Assembly (NCBI RefSeq): GCF_003386095.1
Contig: NZ_QREG01000004.1
Location: 186,001 to 250,000, forward strand
Direction: 5' to 3'
Length of the DNA stretch: 64,000 nt
Source: Marinoscillum furvescens DSM 4134
GTDB lineage: Bacteria; Bacteroidota; Bacteroidia; Cytophagales; Cyclobacteriaceae
Shown: positions 49,401-58,900 of the stretch, piece by piece
Layout of the letters: each line of letters begins with the position of its first letter
Numbering within the stretch: the stretch's first letter is position 1
Translations under genes and position numbers: made by a program
The notes under the pieces: model-generated
Told to the model about the DNA's origin: nothing
Databases searched by the model: none
The model's input: only the letters and a program-made list of their open reading frames with translations

Positions 49401-50715
49401 CCGCGATCATTTTCACATTGTATTTTCGAGCAAAACCGATCAATACTTCGTTGAGGTGATTTTCCTCGTCCAGGCCGTGTCGGTTGATCTCAAGGTAAAA
49501 GTCCTCACCAAAGAGATCCAGCCACCATTGTAGGGCTTCCTCGGCCTGATGTTCGCCTACGTTTAGTACCAGGTTTGGTATTTCTCCGGCTAGTCCGCCA
49601 CTTGTGGCGATTACGCCTTCCTTATATTGGGCAATAAGTTCTTTGTCGATACGTGGGTAGAGCCCATACAGTCCTTCGATGTATGCCAGCGAGCTCAGCT
49701 TGATCAGGTTGTGATATCCCGTTTTGTTTTTGGCCATCAGCACCTGCTGAAACCTGCGATCGGGGTTGTCTTTGGTAAACTGAAGCTTTTTACGCTCCTC
49801 AGCTACAAAATACTCACATCCCACGATGGGTTTGATGCCTTCGGCCAGGGCGGCACGCACAAACTTGAATGCCCCAAACATATTGCCCAGATCGGTGAGC
49901 GCCACTGCCGGCATGTCATATTCTTTGGCTTTCGCTACGATGGACTGTACATCTGGGGTTGCCTGTAAGATGGAGCACTGCGAGTGCACATGCAGGTGAC
50001 AAAACGGGCCCTTGATGTCTTCTACAGCTACTTTTTCGCCACCAGTCCCTGTGGTGGACTTTTCTCGTGCCCAGGCAAAGTTGGCTGCTTCCAGGTCTGG
50101 GGCCTCATAGGTGATACTTCCCGGGTCTGTATCATCATGCGTTGGTATTACCTTTCTGCGCAGACACTCTATGAATGCCTGAGCCGTGGCATCTACATCA
50201 TATGCTGCATCGTGCGCATCATCAAAGGGTTTGCCAAAGAGCTTTTCATAGAGCTCGATGAGTTTGGGCATCTTGATGCGCCCATTACCCATTACAATGT
50301 TGCAGTACTCTTTGGTGGCCTCACCAGTGTCTATATTGGCATAGCCATCGATGAGGTTTTCCTGACCCGTTCGGAGAAATTCCGCTCCGATGATCTTGTT
50401 GTCAAACTCAATGTTGTGACCCACAAGCACCTCGGCTTTTGTAACATCCTCATAGAAGATGTCCAGCACTTCGCGAAGGTCTTTTCCCACTTCGAGGGCC
50501 CTCTCTGTGGAGATGCCGTGTACTTTTTGTGAGTTAAACGGGATCGTGAATCCTTCGGGCTTTACGATGTGGTTGCCATTGGAGATCAGCTTACCATCCG
50601 GTCCATGGAGCTGCCAGGCGAGCTGAACTAGCCTGGGCCAGTTGTCAAAATCGGTAAGCGGAGCATTTTTATTCTTGGGTAAACCAGTGGTTTCCGTATC
50701 AAAGATTAAGTACAT
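46489..50715 (-). CDS. dnaE: Replicative DNA polymerase III alpha subunit with N-terminal DnaQ-type exonuclease
   Basis: A 1408-residue polymerase. Residues 1-190 form a DEDDh 3'-5' exonuclease ([61 protein letters not shown]), the proofreading activity usually on a separate epsilon subunit. From about 235 follows the PHP domain ([22 protein letters not shown]), then the catalytic core with [44 protein letters not shown] and [15 protein letters not shown], then fingers, helix-hairpin-helix, OB fold and C-terminal tail. The fused exonuclease is characteristic of Bacteroidota DnaE. It is monocistronic and distinct from the short dnaE at 40159. Confidence 0.96.
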   Translation of the reverse strand: [1408 protein letters not shown]

Positions 50716-50846
50716 GCAGGGTGGTCTTTCTTAGCCAAACAAACTAACCTACAAAGTAACAAAAAAGGAGCTTTGATTGGTGCCCATTTTCCGGGCGTGT
50801 TCTAATAATTTTTTCCACAAGGCTGACGATCAGGAATGCAAATCAG

Positions 50847-53285
50847 CTATTCGTTGCGAAGTGAGTTTACGGGGTTTGCTCTGGCGGCTTTCCAGGATTG
50901 GACCCCCATGGTAAGCCAGGCGATAGTTGCTGCAGCTAGTCCAGCAGCCACAAATACCCACCAATGAATTTGCGTGCGGTATTCAAAATCCTGCAACCAT
51001 CGATTCATGGCGATGTAGGCCAGCGGAGTAGCAATGAAAAATGATAAGCCCACCAGACGTATGAAGTTCCACGAAAGCTTATTGACAATGTGACTTACGG
51101 AAGCGCCCATTACTTTGCGAATCCCGATTTCTTTTTTGCGCTGCTCTGCAGTGAAGGCAGCCAGCCCAAATAGCCCGAGGCATGCGATGAATATGGCTAA
51201 AAAGGCAAATACGCCAAAGATTTTGCCAATCTGCTGCTCAGCCTTGTACAGGTTGTTGAAACGCTGGTTCAGGAAACTGTAAGCAAACGGTTGCCCTGGT
51301 GCGAAATCGTCCCACAAGGTGCGTAAGTAGTCGATAGTAGTAGCAGGGTTTTCGGCGGATACTTTGAAGGCGATGTAGCCAGTACTTTCCCCAAGGTGTA
51401 GTACCAGCGGTTCTATGTGGTCTCGAAGGGTCTTGTAGTGAAAATCTTCCACCACGCCTATGACTTTGTAGCTCGCAACTTCTACTGAGTCAAAGTTATT
51501 GCCAGCATAAGTGGAAACGTATTGCCCAGAGATGTCTGCTTCAAAACCCATCTGGCGTGCAGCCACTTCGTTGAGAATCACTGCGGTACTGTCGCTTGGG
51601 AAGTCTTTGGAAAACCAACGTCCTGTTTTCATCGTGAGTCCTAATGTGGACAGGTAGTCATGGTCCACCCAGTGATTGTTGATCACGTGTGAGTTGTCTC
51701 CGCTTACCGTTTTTCCAGGAAAGTAGATGTTGTTGTTATTCGAAGTGTTTACCGGTAGAAAACCTGAAACAGTGCCCTGTTGAATTCTCGAATCACGCAA
51801 GGCCTCTGCTTTGTATGCTTTTACTTTTTTGTCCAGTATCCAGGCATCATGAATCATGATGATATGGTCCTTATCAAAGCCGAGCTTTTTGTTTTGGATA
51901 TAAGATAGCTGATCAAAAACAATAGCCGTACCTACGATCATCATAATCGAAACGGTAAACTGTAGCACCACCAGTGTGCTTCGTATACCTCCACTTTTTA
52001 GCCCTAGCGTAAGCTTTCCCTTGAGGGTTTGGGCAGGCTGAAAGGCTGACAGATAGAATGCCGGATAACTACCAGCCAGCAGCCCAACTACGATGAGTAT
52101 GACAAGTGCTGTGATGCCAAAAGCAGGAGTAAGTAAATTTTGAAAGGCAAGTGTCTTGCCAGAGAGCTCATTAAAAGCAGGCAATAGCAGGTATACAAAG
52201 CCTATGGCTAAAACCGTGGATATGAAGGAAAGCAAGATGGCTTCACTAAGAAACTGTCGGATGAGCTGTGGGCGGATGGCACCAAGGACTTTTCGGATGC
52301 CCACTTCTTTTGCCCGGTTTGCAGAGCGGGCAGTGGCCAAATTCATAAAATTGATGCAGGCCAGTAGTAAAATGAAAAGAGCAATAGCTGTGAAGATGTA
52401 GACATATTTGATGTCTCCGTTTCCTGAAAGGTCACCCAGTTTGTCGGAGTGGAGGTGAATGTCAGTTAGTGGGATGAGGCTGATCCCGGCTTTGTTGCCG
52501 AGGCTTGAGAAATCCTCCAGGGACATGTTCATGTACTTTTGGATCTCAGGTCCCATTTTTGATTCGATCAGCTGTGGAAATTTAGCTTCTAAAGCTTGAT
52601 GGTTTGCTTGCGGGTCTAGTTTCAGGTAAGTGTTGAAGTTGAAGCTCATCCATACTGGCGATTCTGCATCTTCCCGATCTAGCATGGTCAGGAGAATATT
52701 GTGCTGAAAGTGACTGTTATCAGGAAGGTCTTCATACACACCCGTTACTTCATAGTCGAGGTGGTTGTCAAGCACCACCATTTCACCTACAGGGTTAGTG
52801 TCACCAAAGATCTTGGTGGCAGTGGTGCGGTCCATGACCAGTGTGCGAGGACGCGACAGGCAGGTTTCAGGGTCGCCGTAGATTAGAGGGATGCCCCAAA
52901 AAGTGAAGAAGTTCGGATCTGCATTGATTACGTTTTCTTCTTTAAACGTAGTTTGTTCTCCTTGTCGTTTGACAAACCAGTTGCCCGTGGTTCTGAAGCG
53001 AAAGGCGTCTTCTACTTCCGGGTAGTCGGCTTTCATGGCGGCTGCACCCGGTGCACACATGAGGGCGGTGATGAATTCATTGCCATTGATGGTGCCGCTG
53101 AAGTCCATTCTGTAGATGCGTTCCGCATCGGCGTGATGTTGGTCATAGCTTACTTCGTGCGAGACAAAAAGCATAATGAGTAGAAAGCACGTAAGGCCTG
53201 TGGATAGGCCCAGGATATTGATGAGTGTATAGAACTTTTGCTTTCTAAGGTTGCGCAATGCGACGATCAGGTAGTTGGTGAGCAT
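50847..53285 (-). CDS. FtsX/MacB-type ABC transporter permease
   Basis: An 812-residue inner-membrane protein in the duplicated Bacteroidota layout: N-terminal helix with NLRKQKFYTLINILGLSTGLTCFLLI, a first large periplasmic MacB_PCD domain (about residues 50-280), three helices of an FtsX domain (FILLLACINFMNLATARSANRAKEVGIRKVLGA), then a second periplasmic domain and a second FtsX set (GLFGLAAFTAEQRKKEIGIRKVMGA). These proteins pair with an ATPase to move lipoproteins, peptides or toxins across the envelope by mechanotransmission. No ATPase is adjacent in the window, so it must be encoded elsewhere or upstream in trans. Confidence 0.9.
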   Translation of the reverse strand: MLTNYLIVALRNLRKQKFYTLINILGLSTGLTCFLLIMLFVSHEVSYDQHHADAERIYRMDFSGTINGNEFITALMCAPGAAAMKADYPEVEDAFRFRTTGNWFVKRQGEQTTFKEENVINADPNFFTFWGIPLIYGDPETCLSRPRTLVMDRTTATKIFGDTNPVGEMVVLDNHLDYEVTGVYEDLPDNSHFQHNILLTMLDREDAESPVWMSFNFNTYLKLDPQANHQALEAKFPQLIESKMGPEIQKYMNMSLEDFSSLGNKAGISLIPLTDIHLHSDKLGDLSGNGDIKYVYIFTAIALFILLLACINFMNLATARSANRAKEVGIRKVLGAIRPQLIRQFLSEAILLSFISTVLAIGFVYLLLPAFNELSGKTLAFQNLLTPAFGITALVILIVVGLLAGSYPAFYLSAFQPAQTLKGKLTLGLKSGGIRSTLVVLQFTVSIMMIVGTAIVFDQLSYIQNKKLGFDKDHIIMIHDAWILDKKVKAYKAEALRDSRIQQGTVSGFLPVNTSNNNNIYFPGKTVSGDNSHVINNHWVDHDYLSTLGLTMKTGRWFSKDFPSDSTAVILNEVAARQMGFEADISGQYVSTYAGNNFDSVEVASYKVIGVVEDFHYKTLRDHIEPLVLHLGESTGYIAFKVSAENPATTIDYLRTLWDDFAPGQPFAYSFLNQRFNNLYKAEQQIGKIFGVFAFLAIFIACLGLFGLAAFTAEQRKKEIGIRKVMGASVSHIVNKLSWNFIRLVGLSFFIATPLAYIAMNRWLQDFEYRTQIHWWVFVAAGLAAATIAWLTMGVQSWKAARANPVNSLRNE

Positions 53286-53435
53286 GGTTTCGGTAGGTTT
53301 TTAATTAGTAGATGCGTGCGTGACTTGAAGGGTTGCTTTATACACGTATTATCACTACCATATAATGACGAGTAGTAGGCAATGCAAGGTTGTGGTGTTT
53401 ATTCTAAGCGGCGCTTTTTTGCTTTGACTGGCATT

Positions 53436-53975
53436 TTAGTTTTGGAGTCGGAGCTTTTGGCTTAGAAATTCCACCATTGATTTGATGGATTCTTCTTCCT
53501 TAGAGCGGGAGATTATGCTCAAAAACTTTTGTTTTTCCTTTCCTACCAAAAGATTAAAGGTGTAGATGAAATCTTGATAGCCATCCTTGAAAGGGCTGAC
53601 ATCACTTGTTACCACTGCTTCATCTACTTGCAAGCTGCTGATGTCGTTAAACCGGAGAGATTTATGAAAGGTGAGACCTCCGTTTAGCTCAATTTTATCT
53701 TCATTTTGATCAATTGTGATTTTGGAGGGGTATTTCCAGCGTTCATAGATAAAGGGAACTCCTATGAAGAACAGCCCTGAAATTACTGTGGCGTAGTGAA
53801 GACCGAAGTACATTCCAAACGTAAGGATGAGAATGCCAATGACTATCAGAATGATGGAGAAAGTTTTGCCGGATTGTACGCTTTTACGCAGTACCAGCTG
53901 GTTAGGGCGTTCTTCCAGTGCATAGCCATTGTCCGATAGGAGAGGCCATGTTGGGGTTTTAGATGAGGCAGACAT
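53436..53975 (-). CDS. Hypothetical membrane protein with two helices and a PH-like domain
   Basis: A 179-residue protein with a hydrophobic hairpin at about residues 40-80 (FSIILIVIGILILTFGMYFGLHYATVISGLFFIGVPFIYERW), and then a soluble part alternating strands and a final helix (KITIDQNEDKIELNGGLTFHKSLRFNDISSLQV ... SIKSMVEFLSQKL), like bacterial PH-domain membrane proteins. There is no signal peptide. Its gene is leftward between the permease and a bidirectional terminator. The function is unknown. Confidence 0.7.
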   Translation of the reverse strand: MSASSKTPTWPLLSDNGYALEERPNQLVLRKSVQSGKTFSIILIVIGILILTFGMYFGLHYATVISGLFFIGVPFIYERWKYPSKITIDQNEDKIELNGGLTFHKSLRFNDISSLQVDEAVVTSDVSPFKDGYQDFIYTFNLLVGKEKQKFLSIISRSKEEESIKSMVEFLSQKLRLQN

Positions 53976-54010
53976 GAATTTTAGGCGACAGTTAATCTTT
54001 CGTTAAAATA

Positions 54011-54038
54011 AAAAATCCCGACGTAAATCGGGATTTTT
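54011..54038. terminator. Bidirectional intrinsic terminator
   Basis: AAAAATCCCGA (54011-54021) pairs perfectly with TCGGGATTTTT (54028-54038) around a 6-nt loop; it ends the leftward lipoprotein gene at 54063. Confidence 0.85.
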
Positions 54039-54062
54039 TTCGTTGAAAGCTGTCGGAAGGAA

Positions 54063-54872
54063 TTATTCCAGGGTGACTTTTCTGGTAACTCTGTTGAACG
54101 GACCAGGAATAAAATTCCCGTCAGCGTCGACTAATTCCAATTCAATGGTGACTACTCCTTTGTCTAGTCCCTCTATATAGTAAGGCGCCCATTCAGTAAT
54201 CAAATGTGTTTCACCGTTGATAGTAGCCTTTACTTTATTGCCATCAGGACTGATGGATGTGTTTACCAAAAAGAAGTCCAACATGAGCTTTTCAGTATCT
54301 GCACCTTTATAGGTTCCTTTTGGGCGGCTATAAAACAGGTGCTGTCCATTTGGGTCAAACTCAAGTGGGTTTTCTGGACTTCCTACCGTAAACTGCTGTA
54401 CCACATGAGACTTGCCGTTTTTCACAGATTCGTGGTAGGACCTTGACAAGAAGGCTAGCACCACATGATTCCCTACAGGAAGGTTTTTGGTGAAAGTAGG
54501 CTCATAGTGTGCGCTGTAGGGGTCATTGTTAAGGATAAAATGAATGTGCTGTCCTTTGCCGGAGTTCGCAATGCCTCGTTCTGCTGCATCCGCGGTTTGT
54601 GCACCCAGTTCATAATTGGCCACCTCAAATTCAAACTGGGTATCTCCAGTGTCAAGTAGGGTTTGGGGTGCGGTTAGTTTTAAGGAAGCATCTGCATACT
54701 CAGGAGATGGAGGTGCTTTGTAAACAGTATATTTTTTCTCACCTAAAGCTTGTGCTGCTTCATCGATTTTTTCTTCGGCATTTTCATTATTTCCACTTTT
54801 TGGTGAGTTGCATGCAGCTATGCATAGAATTAAACTCAGGGGAATAATAAGTTTGAACGTGTGGTTTTTCAT
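54063..54872 (-). CDS. Hypothetical lipoprotein
   Basis: A 269-residue lipoprotein: signal MKNHTFKLIIPLSLILCIAACNSPK with lipobox IAAC and a short Asn/Glu-rich linker. The mature part contains GQHIHFILNNDPYSAHYEPTF and GNHVVLAFLSRSYHESVKNG, an all-beta pattern with spaced histidines (GQHIH, AHY, GNH) that could bind a metal or small ligand. Similar Bacteroidota proteins carry only generic names. It is monocistronic with a good promoter (54899-54928) and terminator (54011-54038). Confidence 0.75.
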   Translation of the reverse strand: MKNHTFKLIIPLSLILCIAACNSPKSGNNENAEEKIDEAAQALGEKKYTVYKAPPSPEYADASLKLTAPQTLLDTGDTQFEFEVANYELGAQTADAAERGIANSGKGQHIHFILNNDPYSAHYEPTFTKNLPVGNHVVLAFLSRSYHESVKNGKSHVVQQFTVGSPENPLEFDPNGQHLFYSRPKGTYKGADTEKLMLDFFLVNTSISPDGNKVKATINGETHLITEWAPYYIEGLDKGVVTIELELVDADGNFIPGPFNRVTRKVTLE

Positions 54873-54898
54873 GGTTTAGAATTTTTGTGAGTGTATGT

Positions 54899-54928
54899 CA
54901 AAGTTAGCCTTTTGGTATGATTTACAAA
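54899..54928 (-). promoter_or_regulatory. Promoter of the 54063 lipoprotein gene
   Basis: On the minus strand TTTG (54928-54925), 18 bp, TAACTTTG (54906-54899) forms a near-ideal Bacteroidota promoter 27 bp from the start codon. Just upstream (54946-54959) lies the palindrome TGTTGT-GA-ACAACA, a possible operator. Confidence 0.7.
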
Positions 54929-55131
54929 GTGCATTGTAAGCTAACTGTTGTGAACAACAACACGCATTCAGGAAGGTTTTTTCTTAAAAGATGGTCGGGG
55001 TTTTAATTGCTAACATTGGGTAAAAAAATTTTTTTAATATATTCATAATTATGTGATCGTATGTGAATTCAATTTTAAGATTTGATAAAATAATCCTTCA
55101 GTTTTTGTGAACTGCATATTTTATTTTGTGA

Positions 55132-55179
55132 ATACCCAAAATTGGGTATAGGCTTCGGTTTAGATTTTTCATAGGTTTG
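55132..55179 (+). promoter_or_regulatory. Promoter with 18-bp palindrome for the surface-protein operon
   Basis: ATACCCAA-AA-TTGGGTAT (55132-55149) is a perfect palindrome with a 2-bp centre. The perfect -7 box TAGGTTTG (55172-55179) follows 22 bp later, so the palindrome occupies the -33 region, where an activator or repressor dimer would act. A half site (TTGGGTA) also occurs near 55015. The whole gap 54873-55222 is AT-rich and gene-free; it holds this promoter and the opposite one at 54899-54928. Confidence 0.6.
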
Positions 55180-55222
55180 ATGTAAGGTTAATGTAACCGC
55201 TTAAAATTTTACTAACCAAATT

Positions 55223-55906
55223 ATGATTACTATGAAACAACTTACCATGGTTTTGGTGGGAGTTTTCCTATCAGTTGGTACGCTGTATGCTCAGGATGAT
55301 GACCTGGGTAGCGGTGGTTCGCTGGATGGAGGAGACTTACTCATTGAGATCACAGCTAGTCCATTCAATGGAGATGGATGGGGAGACCAGCTACTGCATT
55401 TCGGGGCATTTCGAGCTCGCTATGCGGTGACTGACGTATTGGTGCCCAGATTAGGGGTTACCATGGATTTGAACAATACGCAGAGCACACCGGACGAGGT
55501 GTTGACTTACGGTCAATACGAGGTGATGCCGGGTTTGGAGTACCATTTGCGTATTGATGGAGCATTTCGCTCTTATGCAGCGCTAGATCTGATTTTTGGT
55601 CAGCGTAATGTTAGTTTAGAGTCTTCTACGGGCTCTTCTGTAGATGGTGCCAGCGAGGTGCCTACTTCTGCGAATTATAACTTTTCTGACAGAGGCTTTC
55701 TACGGTATGGTGTAAATCTCGGCTTTGGTGCTGAGTATCATTTAGGTTCCAGATTTTACATCGGTACCGAAATTGGATTCAAGCTCTACCAGGACAATAT
55801 GGTAGAAGTGATGGTAGATGGTGAGAAGTTTCAGGATAGCGTAAAAGACAGCTATGCTAAGCTTAATACCATGAATGCTATTCGAATTGGATTCAAGCTA
55901 CTCTAA
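55223..55906 (+). CDS. Outer-membrane beta-barrel protein
   Basis: A 227-residue protein with signal peptide ending VGTLYAQ (ATG at 55223, with a second at 55232), an acidic glycine-rich start (DDDLGSGGSLDGGDLL) and then regular amphipathic strands ending in AIRIGFKLL, as in eight-stranded OmpW/OmpA-like barrels. It is 16 bp upstream of the giant T9SS protein gene and behind the palindromic promoter. A barrel cotranscribed with a large surface protein might anchor it, as PorP-like proteins do for the gliding adhesin SprB, but I do not see the PorP signature. Confidence 0.75.
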   Translation: MITMKQLTMVLVGVFLSVGTLYAQDDDLGSGGSLDGGDLLIEITASPFNGDGWGDQLLHFGAFRARYAVTDVLVPRLGVTMDLNNTQSTPDEVLTYGQYEVMPGLEYHLRIDGAFRSYAALDLIFGQRNVSLESSTGSSVDGASEVPTSANYNFSDRGFLRYGVNLGFGAEYHLGSRFYIGTEIGFKLYQDNMVEVMVDGEKFQDSVKDSYAKLNTMNAIRIGFKLL

Positions 55907-55922
55907 TTTAATTCCGCTAACA

Positions 55923-58900
55923 ATGAAAAATATTTACATGAAATCACTAATGCTAAACATTAGAGCGATGATGCTGGCCATGATGGCGGGCTTTTTCGCG
56001 TTTACAGCAAGTGGGCAATCGTTAACAAAGGAAATATATCCTAATACCTTGACCACCAAATATGTAGGTGAAGACACACTCTACACTTTCAATGCCACAG
56101 GTTTTGATGCAGGTACAAAGTTTTTACTTTACAATGCAGCCAGTGGAAATTTTGACGTAAATGACTCTCAAAGTGAAGATAATGTGCTTGGAAGCTCGAC
56201 TACCCAGGACGCTGATGTTACCTTTAATTTTGAATGGTCTACTTCAGGAACTTATAACCTGAATTTCCTAGCAATTACAGGGGATAACTATTCTGACTTA
56301 CTGGAGACTATTGATGTAGCCAATAATGAGACGGTACAAATCGGATCCAGTGGGTCTGGTACTTTCAACCGAGCTGGAGCTCGTTCATTAACTACAAACT
56401 CTATTGATCTGGATAAATCAGATACTGTAACTCTTCAGTTGTGGTTCAATGAATATGATGGATTAGATATTGATTCTTCCAGAGTAGTAAAGGTTTATTA
56501 TTCAACTGATGGTAGTTCCTATACCTCATTAGAGTCATCCTCCGGTTCTGATACTATTTCTTTTTCTAATGGATGGAAATATTTTGGTTTACCGGATGCA
56601 GCAAAAACTGCATCTACCAAATTTAAAATAGAACAAACAGGTGCTGATACACTCGATCTAAATGAGCGTTATTGGGCTGTTTCGAATATTTCATTTTCTG
56701 TGGGAGAATCTTATTCTGTAGTAGCAGATTCGGTTTATACCTACACAGTAATGAATCCATCTATCACCATAGATAGTGTGGAAAATGCAGGAGGGGACAA
56801 TGTTACAATGCTTTATCCTGGAGATGATATTACAGTTTATGCAACTGTGAATGGTCCTGCAAACCTGGACGACTATAATTATGGCGCTGCTTTGTTTGAT
56901 GGGCCAGATGTATTCACCAATTTGTCAAGCCAAGTAATTACAACAACAGGTTCAGCACTTAGTATTTCTGCTACTATTCCATTAGATGTTGAGTATGGAA
57001 ACACCGATGAGTTGAGGGTATATGCTTATGAGTCAGCTGATGCTGCCTTGTTTAAATCAGGCGGATACAAACCTAATTTTAGTGATGACGATGACATGAT
57101 GGAAATCACGCTGGCAGGTGGAATGGAAACTGGAGGCTATTTGCAGTTTGATGAAAGTGGAGATCGTAGTGTTACTTTTCCGGAAATGGATTTCACCTCA
57201 TTTTCTAGTGATGCAATCTATTTTACCATGGCCAGAAAAAACGATGCGTTAAGTCTCGATGCCACAGGTGTAGTTTTCGAATACTCTACCGGAGGTGATT
57301 ACATGCCTATTGACACGATCATGCTGAATGAGCTGCCAGTTTATGGGTCTACCCAATCGTATGAATTAGAAGAGGCGAATTATGGAGGTTTGGTGAGTGC
57401 CAATACCACACTTCGTTTTAGACAACTTTCAAACAATGGAGTGAACTTAGATGCCTGGATATTAACTGCTTTTGAAGTTTCCAGTGATGACAACTCAATA
57501 GATTTTATTGATTATGGAAGCGTAGGGTTTTCCGTGCCAAGACCTTCGATTACATCCAATCCTTTGTCTATTTCGACAAGTAATTTGCCTTACCCGATGA
57601 CTGAGCTCACTTTCACTTATTCTATTGATGAAGGAGCGTTTCCGACAGGAGTAGAGGCTGCATTGATGATGGATAGGCCAAATAATTATGATTTGATCTT
57701 AGCCAGCATTGCAGATGTAACAGCTGGATCAGTGACCTTTAAGGTGCCTCCAATAGAAGCAGGAGATTACAATATTTTCCTTGAAATTAATGGAGAATCT
57801 TATACCAACGTTTCACTTCCGGTTTATGATCTGGATTTGAGCATTACGAATGTGTCATACGAAAACCCTGTGAGTGTACTGGGAGAGGACCATGGTATCA
57901 TTGGTTCTAGCATTACCGCGGAGTATACGATAGCAGGAACTCCCGGCACGGGGGCAGAACTCATTCTAAGTGTATATGATAATGATGAATCTGAATATGT
58001 CCAGATTGGAGCTACAGAGACCTTTGATGGGTCCATTACTGCGACCCTCCCAACAGAGATCAATTATGGAGCTAGCCCTTCATTGCAGCTTACCATAGGT
58101 TCGGGTACTGTCTTCGATAATGGAGGCATTTACGGGCAAGAACTCTTAAACAATACTTTTAGTTCTACTGAAAAACTCGATGAATACATTGTAAGCTCTG
58201 AGGGACTTGGTGATTATGGTAGCTATGTGCAGGCGTTCACGGGTTCAGGAGCTAGAAATATTGTATCTAATGCATACGATTTTTCACTGGGTGGTCGACT
58301 TTACATTCGTCTACAATCTACACTATCGTATGATGAAGACTATGATGTAATCATTGATTTTAGTACCGACAATGGAGCCACTTTTGAAGAATACTCAACG
58401 CAGAGTATTACGTCTTCAGGTTGGTATACAATTCTTTTGGAAGAAGTCCCAAGCGAATATTGGTCCAATGAATTTAAGTGGAGATTGCGGTATGCGGAAG
58501 ATCAGCCAGCTAATTACAACGTATCTAAACTGTATTATTTGCAAGTTCATACCCCGAGCGTACTTTCTGCAACTGGAGATACTGAGAATTTTAAGCTTGT
58601 TACGCCGCAGTTGAATGTTCAGGATATTGAGAATCGACATGTAATAGGGCAGGATATCACGGTTAATTACAATGCACTGTATTGGCCTTCAAATGTGGAA
58701 TTTGCCCTGGTGGTCAAGCAAAATTCGGAGTATGAAGTACTTGGTACTAGTGCTACCCATGGTAGTGCAAGTATTACAGGTACTTTGCCTATCATGGAGT
58801 TGGATGAAGATGGAACAGGACATACCATTGAGGTGATTCCTTTTGTTCCAGGAAATTCAGGCACCATTGAGCTTGGAGAACACATTGATCTGGATACTGA

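Noticed and set aside
49057-50532. Rightward frames of 110-180 codons opposite dnaE
   Set aside because: They are antisense shadows of a conserved polymerase and exonuclease; no promoter or protein-like signature.
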